Of a stretch of 64,000 nt of DNA, positions 45,198-57,200 are shown one piece after another (positions within the stretch are counted from its first letter, which is position 1; each line of letters opens with the position of its first letter). Made by a program: the position numbers and the translations under genes. The DNA comes from Phyto melanocephala (taxonomy: Eukaryota > Arthropoda > Insecta > Diptera > Rhinophoridae), in assembly GCA_941918925.1 (NCBI GenBank), contig OW799233.1, positions 168,806,235 through 168,870,234 on the forward strand. The letters run 5' to 3'. The notes beneath the pieces were generated by a model. It was not told where the DNA came from, did not search any database, and was given only the letters and a program-made list of their open reading frames with translations.

Positions 45198-45874
45198 ATA
45201 CCCTTCACCTGTGGTGCACAAGGGTATATATAGCTTTGTCATTCCGTTTGTAACTTCTACAATTTTCATTTCCGACCCCATTAAGTATATATTTTCTGAA
45301 AAGAGGAGTCGATTAAGCCCTGACCGCATGTCCGTCTGCCCGTCTGTCCGTGTGTTGGTTGAAATCAACTTTTAGAAGCAACTATATGTTCCTCAGATCT
45401 ATATATGGTGTCAATCTCTTAGAAATATCCAAAAATGAATCGCTATTTAAATTCAGCACAATCGCCCCATAACTCTCTGAGATATGAGCAAAAAACCACG
45501 ACCACCTCGTTTTTTCACAATTACAACAACAACCTACTTACATACATACTGGTTAAAGTAAACGTGGCATCGAATTCCAGCTGAGCCAAAAAAATTTTAT
45601 TTATTTTATTTAATATATTATTTATATATTATTATTTTTTTATATATTTTTTTTTTAATTTTTTTAAAAAAAATTTTTTAACAAATTTTTAAAATTTTTT
45701 TTTAAATTTTTTTTTTTTTATTTTTAATATATTTTTTTTTTATATTTTGTTTTTAACATGTATGTACATTTATTATACGAGATGAATGGTGATACAAACA
45801 ATTGTTATTGCATGACTACACGTTGTGAAGGGTATATAAGATTAGACACGGCAGAATATAGCACTGTTACTTGT
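45198..45874 (+). mobile_element. HINE-2 copy F, complete
   Basis: CATACCCTTCACCTGTGG start, CAAGGGTATATATAGC, reduced GTCCGTCT block (45331-45352), CCACGACCACCTCG, CATCGAATTCCAGCTGAGCC and a long T/A tract. It ends TGTGAAGGGTATATAAGATT, AGACACGGCAGAATA (decayed stem-loop), GTTACTTGT. Confidence 0.78.
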
Positions 45875-46166
45875 TTATTATCACTTTTTTCATTTATAAA
45901 TTTGTTTTTGCTTTTAACCATCATTCTGATGGTTATGAGAGCTTTTGATGATTTTCTCATAATTTTGCCTGTCCAATTATTTAACAGAATGTTGGTACTG
46001 ACCGACCTATAAGATCGCTGCACCGTGTCATGTGTTTTGTAAAATAATTCTTATTCGAACTTCCTAATTTTTAAAGACAATATTTCATTTATTAATTTCT
46101 GGCTTGAGTTAGTTTTTTACTTTTAGTTCTTCTATACGAAGAAGAAATTTGGGTTTTTTATATATA

Positions 46167-48010
46167 TCTTTTATACCCACCACCAATTTTGTGTAGATTT
46201 AAAGCACAATATTTATTATTTTGTTAATCGCTATGGAATAATCTCTTTATAATAAAATATGTATCACTTTCTTTGTAGAGGGTGGTTAAATTTTAAGGGC
46301 CCATGTTGAAGGTGAACGGCACCTAGTCTTTAAATTAGTTTTCTGCAGTTCACTTGACATTTCTCAATCTCAAACTTACTCAATTTGATCCGTGGAAAGA
46401 TACGCAAATGAGCAACGCTTTAAAGTTATGCAGGTTTTTTATAAAAATGGGCTTTTAAATCAAAATGCATTTTGTGCAGTTCGTAATTCTTTTGATCAAC
46501 ATAATCGTTAAAATTCGTCCACAATCGGGAGAATTGTAAAAAATATTTAAATTTCTGCAAAATAGGTCTGTATAAAATGTTAGAAAATCTGTGAATGCCT
46601 TATTAGTTCGTTGAATGGGAACCACTGCTGGGTTTTGCGATAGTGTGGCAAAAGAGCAGTCAACCTCGCCTCATCATCATGCCCAACAATTGAGCATCAA
46701 CATTGTCATTGAAAATTAAGACCATCAGATAGAGGAGTGGCGCCAAGGATGGGGGGGCCATTTGGCCGATATTTTGTTAAATACATAATTGAACCATACA
46801 AATATTATAATTTCAAAAAGAAATAATAATAATATCCTAAATAATTTGTGTTTTATTTAAATTCAACATCGGTCCTTAAAATTTAACCACCCTTTATAAC
46901 TTCGATATGCTACTAAAATGCTTTTGTAAATGTAGTCTTTTAATGAAAGTGGGCTTTAAAGTAGGCGTGTCAATAAAGTTTCTGCTAATAAATACAACTT
47001 AGATTTCTCAATATGGTCCTTTATTTTCCCAAAAACTTTGTCAATAGAGAAATTACATGAATTTAAGATAAACCGTTATATGGGAGGTAGGCGTTAAAGC
47101 GGGAGTGTCACCCAAACTTTTTGGCACAGCAATTGCATTGATTTGAATGATATACCTAGCTAATTTGATCATCATACCTCTAATTTTGTTGGTTTTATGA
47201 GTTTTAAATTTCATTAACGGTAGATAACGTGAAAAGTGGGCGTTATAGTAGGCGTGTCAAAGTTGTTTTTGCTAATGAGTACAACTAAGGTATTCCAATA
47301 TAGCCCTTTATTATTCCAAAATCTTTATTAATAGAGAAATTATATGAATTTAAGGTAAAACGTTATATGGGAGGTGGGCGTAAAAGTGGGCGTGGCACAT
47401 GGATTTTCCGTGTCCAAAAAGCGTCTCACCAAAAAGCAAAGTGTGCAAAATTTCAGAGTCGTACATTCAATTTTGTTGCTTTTATGACGTTTTTGTTTTT
47501 AAATATACCGATAAATGCACTGTGCGGTATAAATTTTCGTACATTTTGATCGATAACTCCTTTCCTAATGCATAGATGTAAGCAATTTTTTGGAAAAGAT
47601 ATTGTTTTGACTCGATAAATATATATTCGAAGTTTCATGAGTCTACGTTAATGCGTTTGGACACAATTTCATTTTATTCGATGTTCGAAGGACACGGTTT
47701 TTTCGACCTACTCTTGCTTTTCGAGCTATAACTCTCTTCCTAATATTCCGATTTAGCCCATTTACAATACCAAACAAACCTTGTTTATAAGAAAGATTCT
47801 GGCAAAATTTGAGCCCCCTAGCTTTTTCGGTGCGACCTCTATCGTGCTTTCAACAGACGGACAGACGGACGGACATTGCTAGATCGTCATCAAATCAAAC
47901 CCTGATTCAGAATATATATACTTTATGGGATCTAAAATGGATATTTCGATGTGTTACAAACGGAATGACAAAATGAATATACCCCCACCATTTTTTTGGT
48001 GGCGGGTATA
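46167..48010 (-). mobile_element. HINE-1 copy G, 3' stem-loop missing
   Basis: Its left side starts at TCTTTTATACCCACCACC, without the TTCGGC stem-loop and CTTGT terminus seen in A, D and I. It contains the mariner cassette, the tandem GTGGGCGT units and the minisatellite (47857-47875). It ends GGTGGCGGGTATA. Confidence 0.78.
46278..46894 (+). mobile_element. Mariner cassette in HINE-1 copy G
   Basis: TA-flanked (46276-46277, 46895-46896), with GAGGGTGGTTAAATTTTAAG and AAATTTAACCACCCTT ends. The position within the HINE is identical to copy A. Confidence 0.75.
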
Positions 48011-48159
48011 AAAAAACAGGAAGTGATTTCAAGCTCTACAAAAAGAAGAATTCACTTTAATTTTTTTTAATATCATACTAAGTTTGTATAAAATACATTT
48101 TATATATGAAGGTAACATCAAATAAATAAAAATAAATAAAATAAAAATATTAATAATAC

Positions 48160-48350
48160 CCACCTTAAACAGTCGTTTTGCATGACAGACACAAAGTTTT
48201 AGGCTCTATTGCCTAATCGCAGTTCTTATATTATACTATAGCTGCTCCAGAATTTCAGACTTCTTAACATACAAGCGATCTTATAGATAACCTTACAGAA
48301 AATTATCAGATGCAGTTAAATCTGGAGAATTTCTGTAATATCCGGAAATG
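48160..48350 (-). pseudogene. Mariner transposase C-terminal fragment
   Basis: On the minus strand from about 48343: GYYRNSPDLTASDNFL, stop (in place of Trp), GYL, stop, DRLYVKKSEILEQL, then YNIRTAIRQ. This follows mariner SPDLTAPD(F/Y)FLWGYLKD.VYV, including the third catalytic Asp in TASD. No ends or upstream domain are recognisable. Confidence 0.65.
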
Positions 48351-49154
48351 TAAAAATTTACCACTTTGGTTCTTTGATCGATCGTTAAATTTTGCACGGC
48401 AGCGTTATACGGTTCGATTATAAGGTCAAAAATAACAACAAAAAATGTAGTTGTTTATTTGAAGTTATAATAATGTCGGGGCACTACTACTCTCATAAAA
48501 TTTCCCTATTAAACTTACTTTTCAGTTCAACTCCGTGTGTACGAAAATAAAGAAAAATAAATAATAAAATTGTTAAATGAATAAACGAAATGTACGAGCA
48601 AATATTAGAGCAAAGATATTTACTTACTGACCTTTTCATTTACAGTCCTTTATTATTATTATTTTTTTTTGTCCTGCAAACAGACATATAACATATTCAC
48701 ATTGTAAATAAATATATCTTGTATATTTACAGTCATTTATTTGTGTTTTCCTTTCTGATTTTCTTATTTGCTGTTTTTATTATAAAAAATATGTATGAAA
48801 AAAACTAAAACAAAATGAAAATAAAACATAAAAACCGTACATAAACTAACATACATATAATCAAACAAAAACTTATTATATTTTTGCTCTCAGTATTTGA
48901 AATCTTAAATTATATTTTGGTAGAAACGTATCAGTAAAGGGTAGTTCAAAACTAACACAAAATTATGTTAAGTGCTTTCATTCAAATATAAAGCTTATAG
49001 ACAAGGCTTGTCTGTAGACTAGCATTTCAATCGAACTTATAAGTTCTCCCTGCGTTTAGTATTGGGCTTTTGAAGAAATTTGTCATTATATTACCAATCA
49101 AAATTATTTATTTACTTTTTTAGCTACAATTTGTAAATTTTTGGACACCCTATA
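48351..49154. other. AT-rich DNA, no gene
   Basis: Nothing recognised between the mariner fragment and the mariner at 49157. Confidence 0.45.
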
Positions 49155-49156
49155 TA

Positions 49157-49883
49157 CTGCGTGGCCCAAAATTACCGAAGGGGTTTGAATTGTTTATAAC
49201 TTTTTTATAATAATTTTTTTTTGCTTTTCTTTTTAGTATTTTTTAAAGAAGACTTGGAAAATTTAAAATACAGCTCATTCAAATTAAGTGGGTTCGTTAA
49301 TAATCAAAACTGCAGGATATGGGCTTTCAACAGCGAAATAAACACCCATCTAAGTGTACGGTTTGGTGCGGTGTTGCATCAGAAAAGATAATTGGTCTTA
49401 ATTTTTTTAAAATGAACGCGGCGTCGCCGTTTCCGTCAATGATGTCAGATATCGGACAATGTTGAAAAATTTTTTAAGGCCATCCATGGAAAACGATCCG
49501 TTAGTATGGTTCCAACAAGGTGGAGCCGCAGCACACACTGCAAGGGACACAATGGCTCTTTTACAGGACGTCTTTGGTGAACGGATTTTTTCGCGTACAA
49601 GTAATTTTAATTGGCCTCCGCGTTCACCGGATTTAACCGCCCCAGACTGTTTTCTTTGGAGTTATTTGAAAAGAAAAACTTACATTAATTAGCCTAGAAC
49701 CATTCAGCAATTTAAAGGCAACATACGCCAATATATGGCCAGCAATATATGCCCAGCAGTATATGGCCACCACCCGCGAGTTATTATTTTTCATAACTGA
49801 ACTAAAAAAAAAACTTTTTAATTATTTCTTAAATAAAGAGATATAACGAATTCAGACCCCTTCGTTAATTTTGGGCCACCCAG
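49157..49883 (+). mobile_element. Mariner (DD41D-type) deletion derivative
   Basis: TA-flanked (49155-49156, 49884-49885). The inverted repeats CTG(C/G)GTGGCCCAAAATTA and CGAAGGGGT are almost identical. At 727 bp it is about half the length of the element at 3192, lacking the N-terminal half. Confidence 0.88.
49285..49800 (+). pseudogene. DD41D mariner transposase, C-terminal half, catalytic Asp lost
   Basis: It starts inside the catalytic domain with FKLSGFVNNQNCRIW, after the first Asp motif (deleted). Following frame breaks, 49459-49692 is open: MLKNFLRPSMENDPLVWFQQ, then GGAAAHTARDTMALL and FNWPPRSPDLTAPDCFLW. The motif FQQDGA has become FQQGGA, so the second catalytic Asp is now Gly. 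The third Asp (TAPD) remains, with 41 residues between these positions. The transposase is doubly dead and closest to 3330-4382. Confidence 0.82.
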
Positions 49884-49885
49884 TA

Positions 49886-50590
49886 CAAAGAAAATAGCAA
49901 CAATAAGAACAAAAATATCTCATAATAAAATGAACACACATGCACGAAAAAACAACATGCATAAATTTGTGCATGTTTGTGTTTGTGTTTATAAAATGTA
50001 AAAAAGGTTTATTTACAAGATGAAAAAACATGAAATCAAGAATGTAAATGTGTAACTTTTTAACATGGACATAATAAGAAATGAACATTCATTTATGTTA
50101 CTACTTCTAGTGCCACAACTTTTGTGTTGTGTATTTGCAGCAAACATATGAAAATATTCATAGACTATTGTAATGTCGTTATGGTTGCCAAGTCATGCAA
50201 TTATTTGTAATACAAGAAACTCTTGTTATTAGCACTTTTATTGTCCTTTTACAAAGTGCCAAAAAAGATTTTTAAATTACAAAAGAAAAACTTAGTCATT
50301 TATAATTCAAATAAACTTAAAAATAATTTAAAAATACCTAACTACACTCAACAAAAAAAAAACATGGTTAGGCTTATCATAATTTAAGAGCAACACACTA
50401 TCATACAATTGTATTCATTATTGTTTTAACATATAATGGTTATATATTATCATTATTATGTTTAATTGTTTAATTTAATTGTTTAATGTTTTGCTAAAGC
50501 AAAATATTTTTTTTTTGCTAATAGTTATTTTGATTGTCTTTACAGTTGTTTTGGGTGATTAATCGTGACTTTTGGTTTTAAATATGCTTA
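49886..50590. other. AT-rich DNA with a MITE fragment
   Basis: Positions 50345-50540 resemble the TA-flanked MITE at 40967 (ACATGGTTAGGC, AGAGCAACACACTATCAT, ATATAATGGTTATATATTAT). Nothing else was recognised. Confidence 0.45.
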
Positions 50591-51082
50591 CTTAGTGATG
50601 GGCAAATAGAAAATATATATATATCGTATTGATATTTTTCAACAGTTTCGATATATATTTTTTAAAAACATCCATATTTCGATACATCGAAACGTATTTT
50701 CTAACAATATTGTTTAAATATTTCAAGTTTAAAATAATGCATACATATGAAAAACTTATTATATGATTTTAAATATTTATTTCCGCAAACAATTCAATAA
50801 AAACAATAAAATAATAGAAAAAAATCAACAAAAAATATTGTCAGCTAGCCATATTAAAGGTATTGTAATACAATTTTTCCACTGGGCGAAACAAGACAAT
50901 GTAGTCTACAAAGGTCTTCCTGTGTCTAAGCAATTAGTTATTGATTTTTGTAGTTTTTAGTAAAAGAAATGAGGCAAGCGCATTAACTTTAAAGTAGTGT
51001 TTATTGATCAATAGTTGCTTTCAGAATGAAAAACTTTAGGTTACTAAAGTTAAGTCAAATTACAAAAGTCGTGTAGTGAAAA

Positions 51083-51816
51083 ACAACTAACAGTGTTGTA
51101 GTTGGCCGTGCAGAATCTTATATACCCTTCACAACGTGTAGTCATGCAATAACAATTGTTTGTATCACTATTCATCTCATATAAAATACGTACATATGTA
51201 TATACTGGTTAGAATAAATGTGGCATTGAATCCCAGCTGAGCCAAAAAAATTTTATTTTATTTAGTATATTATTTATATTTTATTATTATTATTATTTTT
51301 TTTCATTTTTTTAAAAAAATATTTAAAAAATTTTTTTACATTTTTTTAAATTTTTTTAAAATTTTTTTATTTTAATTTTTTTTATAATTTTTTTCTTATT
51401 TTTAATATTTTTTCTTTTTGTAATTTTTTTTTGTATGGTTTTTACATGTATGAATGTATATATGTTGTTGTTGTAATTGTGTAAAGAAACGAGGTGGTCG
51501 TGGTTTTTTGCTCATATCTCAGAAAGTTATTGGGCGATTGTGCTGAATTTCAATGGCGATTCATTCCTGAACATTTCCAAGAGATTGATACCATATAGAG
51601 ATCTGAGGAACATATAGTTGCTTCTAAAAGTTAATTTCAACTAACATACGGACAGACGGGCAGACGGACAGACAGTCAGGGCTTAATCGACACCTCTATT
51701 CATAAGCTTTTAGAAAATATATACTTTATGGGGTCGGAAATGAAAATTGTAGAAATTACAAACGGAATGACAAAGCTATATATGTATACCCTTGTGCACT
51801 ACAGGTGAAGGGTATA
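51083..51816 (-). mobile_element. HINE-2 copy H, complete
   Basis: Inverted copy. Left ACAACTAACAGTGTTGTAG, GGCCGTGCAGAAT, TATACCCTTCACAACG; then GGCATTGAATCCCAGCTGAG, a T-rich tract, CGAGGTGGTCGTGG and GACAGACGGGCAGACGG. Right end ACAGGTGAAGGGTATA. Confidence 0.78.
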
Positions 51817-51842
51817 ACAAAGAAAATTGATACAAAAACAAA

Positions 51843-52225
51843 TATACCCAGCGAATTACATTTACAAGACTTCTAAATCAATTGTGTAAAAGCATTAATT
51901 CTAAATGACTTCTTAACTGCAAAATAATTTGTCATAAATGATGAGTTTAGAAATGAATGCAATATCATGCAAAATATCCTTAAGAATTCATGTAAACAAA
52001 CAAATTTAACACATGAAATATCCGATACTTGTCACCAAATATGCATGAAATCCATGCACTTATTAGAATGGAGTACAGTTCATTAAAATATTCATGTAAA
52101 CACATGATCGCCAATGACACGCTAATGTTAGAATCACTAGTGTCTTCACCTAAATTAAATTACTTCATCATCAGTTGAACCCCTGAAAAATCACTTCTTT
52201 GTCATAGATTTTTTTGCTGGGTATA
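51843..52225. mobile_element. Small MITE with TATACCCAGC ends
   Basis: TATACCCAGC and its inverse GCTGGGTATA enclose 383 bp with CATGTAAACA(A/C) direct repeats. The superfamily is unclear. It directly follows HINE-2 copy H. Confidence 0.5.
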
Positions 52226-52869
52226 TGTATAATGGGAAGAGTGAGAACTGTATTATTCAGTAATATCTTTTAGTTATGCTCTCTGTAATTGATTATAATC
52301 AATAATTATTGATCATACTGATGTTATTGTAATTTAGTCAGGATGTCCAGTATAAAAATTAGTTAAATTAAATTAGTTAAATTAGTTAGTTAAAAAATTA
52401 AGATGGTATAATTAATTAAAAATAAAGTAATAATTCAATAAGATAAATAATTAGACAAAATTTTCAATGGCATTAAATAAGTTACAAAACCATCACCTTA
52501 CGCTTAGATGTTATTCAAACCAGTACAGACATGGACATCAGAAGTACTCTTTGCTTTATGTTATCCCCTGTCGATCCGCTTCTTTTAGCAGACCTCAAAG
52601 TGGGAAAAACGTGCTCCCTCTGACTATCTTCTGAGCGAACAATATTGCTTATTTTAATATAACATTTGAGGCAGCTGTTATAGAAGTTAAAAGAACCTTG
52701 AACCTTGGGTCCAATAAGGTGGCTATTAAACAAAATATTTTTTTCTATTTTTTCTTTAACCTTTTTCAGAAAAGCGTCTTTTATAAAAAGCCCTAAAGTA
52801 GACGAAGGAGATGATTGATGCGTCATTTGACGAACTAAATTAAAATTAGGAATGGCTAGACTTCATAAA
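52226..52869. other. Remainder of the hAT-like element, unassigned frame
   Basis: The minus-strand frame 52515-52826 (103 codons, with ISNIVRSEDSQREHVFPTL) is the longest open stretch here and is less biased than most. It resembles no family I know. Confidence 0.3.
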
Positions 52870-53013
52870 ACAAGTAAGAGCACTATATTCGGCTGTGCCG
52901 AATCTTTTATACCCACCACCAATTTTGTGTACATTTAAAGCACAATATTTATTATTCTGTTAATCGCTATGGAATAATCTCTTTATAATAAAAAATGTAT
53001 CACTTTCTTTGTA

Positions 53014-53631
53014 GAGGGTGGTTAAATTTTAAGGGCCCATGTTGAAGGTGAACTACACCTAGTCTTAAAATTTGTTTTCTGCATTTCATTTGACATTTCT
53101 CAATCTCAAACTTACTCAATTTGATCCGTGGAAAGATACGCAAATGAGCAACGCTTTAAAGTTATTCAGGTTTTTTATTAAAATGGGCGTTCAAATCAAA
53201 ATGCATTTTGTGCACTTCGTAATTCTTTTGATCAACATAATCGTTCAAATGCGTCCACAATCGAGAGAATTGTAAAAAATATTAAAATTTCTGCAAAACA
53301 GGTCAGTATAAAATGTAAGAAAAACTGTGAATGCCTTCTTACTGCGTTGAATGGAAACCACTGCTGGTTTTTGCGATAGTGTGGCAAAAGAGCAGTCAAC
53401 CTCGACTCATCATCATGCCCAACAATTGAGCATCAACATTGTCATTAATAAATTTGGACCATCAGATAGAGGAGTGGCGCCAAGGATGGGGGGGCCATTT
53501 GGCAGATATTTTGTTAAATACATAATTGAACCATACAAATATTATCATTATAAAAAGAAATACTAATAATATCCTAAATAATTTGTGTTTCATTTAAATT
53601 CAACATCGGTCCTTAAAATTTAACCACCCTT
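53014..53631 (+). mobile_element. Mariner cassette in HINE-1 copy I-outer
   Basis: TA-flanked (53012-53013, 53632-53633) with the same ends and position as in copies A, D and G. Frame 53351-53566 contains DSVAKEQSTSTHHHAQQLSI. Confidence 0.75.
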
Positions 53632-54659
53632 TATACCTTCGATATGCTACTAAAATGCTTTTGTAAATGTAGTCTTTCAATGAAAGTGGGCGTTAAAGTA
53701 GGCGTGTCAATAAAGTTTCTTCTAATAAATACAACTTAGATATTTCAATATATTTGTCAATAGATAAATTACATGAATTTAAGATAAACCGTTATATGGG
53801 AGGTAGGCGTTAAAGTATGCGTGTCACCTAAACTTTTTGGAACAACAATTACATTGATTAGAAAGATATACGTAGCATATTTAATCATCATACCTCTAAT
53901 TTTGGCAGTTTTATGAGCTTTTAAATTTCATTACCGGTAGATAACGTGAAAAGTGGGCGTTATAGTAGGCGTTTCAAAGCTATTTTTGCGAATGAGTACA
54001 ACTTAGGTGTTTCAATAGAGCCCTTTGTTATTCCAAAATCTTTATTATACCCGCCACCAAAAAAATGGTGGGGGTATATTTCGTTTGTCATTCCGTTTGT
54101 AACACATCGAAATATCCATTTTAGACCCCATAAAGTATATATATTCTGAATCAGGGTTTGATTTGATGACGATCTAGCTATGTCCGTCCGTCTGTCCGTC
54201 TGTCCGTCTGTTGAAAGCACGATAGAGGTCGCACCGAAAAAGCTAGGGGGCTCAAATTTTGCCAGAATCTTTCTTATAGACAAGGTTTATATTGAAATTG
54301 GGCTAAATCGGAATATTAGGAAGAGAGTTATAGCTCGAAAAGCAAGAGTAGGTCGAAAAAACCGTGTCCTTCGAACATCGAATAAAATGGAATTGTGTCC
54401 AAACGCCTTAACGTAGACTCATCAAACTTCGAATATATATTTCCTGGGTAAAGACAATATTTTCCCCCGAAAATTGTCTAAATCTATGCATTAGGAGAGG
54501 AGTTATCGATCAAAATGTACGAAAATTTATACCGCACAGTGTATTTTTCGGTATATTTAAAAACAAAAACGTCATAAAAGCAACAAAATTGGATTTACGA
54601 CTCTGAAATTTTGCACACTTTGCTTTTTGGGGAAGGGCTTTTTTGTAACGGTAAATCAA

Positions 54660-55330
54660 TGTGCCACGCCTACTTTTACGCCCACCTCCCATATAACGTT
54701 TTACCTAAAATTCATATAATTTCTCTATTAATAAAGATTTTGGAATAACAAAGGGCTATATTGAAACACCTAAGTCGTACTCATTCGCAAAAATAACTTT
54801 GACACGCCTACTATAACGCCCACTTTTCACGTTATCTACCGTTAATGAAATTTAAAAGCTCATAAAACCGCCAAAATTAGAGGTATGAGGATAAAATTTG
54901 CTACGTATATCCCCCTAGGCAATGTCATTACTGTGCCAGAAAATAAAGGTGCCACGCCCACTTTTACGCCCACCTCCCATATAACGTTTTACTTAAAATT
55001 CATATAATTTCTCTATTAATAAAGATTTTGGAATAATAAAGGGCTATATTGAAACACCTAAGTTGCATTCATTCGTAAAAACAACTTTGACACGCCTTTT
55101 ATAACGCCCACTTTTCACGTTGTCTACCGTTAATGAAATTCAAAAGCTCATAAAACCGCCAAAATTAGAGGTATGATGATCAAATTTGCTACGTATATCC
55201 TTCAGGTTAATTTCATTACTATGCTAGAAAATTAATAATGAAATTAAAAAGCTCATAAAACCGCCAAAATTAGAGGTATGATGTTCAAATTTGCTACGTA
55301 TATCCTTCTAATCAATGTAAAAAAGTTTAG
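54660..55330. repeat. Expanded tandem units in HINE-1 copy I-inner
   Basis: Units of about 290 bp, two nearly complete and a shorter third, with GTGCCACGCC(T/C)ACTTTTACG, CATATAACGTTTTAC, ACCGTTAATGAAATT and AAAACCGCCAAAATTAGAGG. Copies A and G carry fewer. Confidence 0.7.
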
Positions 55331-55547
55331 GTGACACGCCCACTTAAACGCCTACCTCCCATATAACGGTTTATCTAAATTCATGTAATTTCTCTATTGA
55401 CAAAGCTTTTGGGAAAATAAAGGACTATATTGAAATATCTAAGTTGTATTTATTAGCAGAAACTTTATTGACATGCCTACTTTAACTTCCACTTTCACTA
55501 AAAGACTAAATTTACGTAAACATTTTAATATCATATCGAAGTTATTA

Positions 55548-56163
55548 AGGGTGGTTAAATTTTAAAGGCCAATGTTGATTTTAAATAAAACATAAATTAT
55601 TTAAGAAATTATTATCATGTCTTTTTGTAATTATAATATTTGTATGGTTCAATTATGTATTTAACAAAATATCGGACAAATGGCCCCCCCCTTGGCGCCA
55701 CTCCTCTATCTGATGGTCCAAATTTTCAATGACAATGTTGATGCTCAATTGTTGGGCATGATGATGAGTCGAGGTTGACTGCTCTTTTGCCCCACTTCCG
55801 CAAAAGAACAGAGCAATGGTTCCCATTCAACGAACTAAGAAGGCATTCACAGATTTTCTAACATTTTATACAGACCTGTTTTGCAGAAATTTAAATACTT
55901 TTTACAATTCTCCTGATTGTGGACGAATTTAAACGATTATGTTGATCAAAAGAATCACGAAGTGCACAAAATGCATTTTGATTTGAACGCCCATTTTTAT
56001 AAAAAACCTGAATAACTTTAAAGCGTTGCTCATTTGCGTATCTTTCTACGGATCAAATTGAGTAAGTTTGAGATTGAGAAATGTCAAGTGAAATGCAGAA
56101 AACAAGTTTAAAGACTAGGTGTAGTTCACCTTCAACATGGGCCCTTAAAATTTAACCACCCTC
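55548..56163 (-). mobile_element. Mariner cassette in HINE-1 copy I-inner
   Basis: TA-flanked (55546-55547, 56164-56165). Same ends and same relative site as in the other HINE-1 copies. Confidence 0.75.
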
Positions 56164-57200
56164 TACAAAGAAAGTGATACATATTTTATTATAAAGAGAT
56201 TATTCCATAGCGATTAACAAAATAATAAATATTGTGCTTTAAATGTACACAAAATTGGTGGTGGGTATAAAAGATTCGGCACAGCCGAATATAGTGCTCT
56301 TACTTGTTAATAGAAAAATTATATGAATTTTAGGAAAAACGTTATATTGGAGGTGGGCGTAAAAGTGGGCGTGGCACATTGATTTTCCGTTAAAAAGGTG
56401 TCTTACCAAAAAGCAAAGTGTGCAAAATTTCAGAGTCGTACATCCAATTTTGTTGCTTTTATGACGTTTTTGTTTTTAAATATACCGAAAAATACACTGT
56501 GCGGTATAAATTTTCGTACATTTTGAACGATAACTCCTCTCTTAATGCATAGATTTAGACAATTTTCGGGAAAAAGTATTGTTTTTACTCAGGAAATACA
56601 TATTCGAAGTTTCATGAGTCCACGTTAAGGCGTTTGGACACAATTCCATTTTATTCGATGTTCGAAGGACACGGTTTTTTCGACCTACTCTTGCTTTTCG
56701 AGCTATAACTCTCTTCCGATTTAGCCCATTTTCAATACCAAACAAACCTTGGCTATAAGAAAGATTCTGGTAAAATTTGAGCCCCCTAGCTTTTTCGGTG
56801 CGACCTCTATCGTGCTTTCAACAGACGGAGAGACGGACAGACGGACGGACATAGCTAGATCGTCATCAAATCAAACCCTGATTCAGAATATATATACTTT
56901 ATGGGGTCTAAAATGGATATTTCGATGTTTTACAAACGGAATGACAAAATGAATATACCCCCACCATTTTTTTGGTGGCGGGTATAAAAATGATGGTGAA
57001 AAAACATATGATGGATGCGGTGATGCCAGCCAGTATTGATGAATAAAGTCTAAAATGTATAGAGCTCTATAAATATTGAAAAAGATACTGATACCGATAC
57101 TCGTAAATAAGAATCTATATATCGATATATAAATTTTTGAAATATCGGCGATATTTATCGATATTTTAATCTTAAATATCGATATTTTTGCCCATTCCTT

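Larger units (their letters stand above)
54046..56307 (+). mobile_element. HINE-1 copy I-inner, inserted in another HINE-1
   Basis: Complete copy: TATACCCGCCACC..GGTGGGGGTATA start, minisatellite at 54180-54211, and an expanded array of units of about 290 bp (54660-55320) containing CCACGCC.ACTTTTACGCCCA. It then has the mariner cassette and ends GGTGGTGGGTATAAAAG, ATTCGGCACAGCCGAAT, CTTACTTGT. The flanking T on each side is the split TT of the target. Confidence 0.88.
52870..56986 (-). mobile_element. HINE-1 copy I-outer, split by another HINE-1
   Basis: The outer copy runs ACAAGTAAGAGCACTATATT..(52870) to ..GGTGGCGGGTATA (56986), interrupted from 54046 to 56307. It holds its own mariner cassette and minisatellite (56821-56851). 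Removing the insert restores the ATCTTTATTAATAGA-type sequence seen in copies A and G. Confidence 0.85.
50594..57200. mobile_element. hAT-like element carrying nested HINEs
   Basis: Ends AGTGATGGGCAAATA and (inverted) AAGGAATGGGCAAAAATA share the ATGGGCAAA core. Both arms contain CGATATAT/TATCGATA-rich sequence. Near-matching 8-bp flanks GCTTACTT and GGCTACTT agree at six of eight bases. After removing the HINEs and the MITE, about 1.3-1.4 kb remains, with no recognisable transposase. The frame 50763-50960 is unassigned. Confidence 0.45.

Noticed and set aside
52515..52826. 103-codon minus-strand frame
   Set aside because: Among the longer unexplained frames, but no motif recognised. It lies within a probable non-autonomous hAT-like element.
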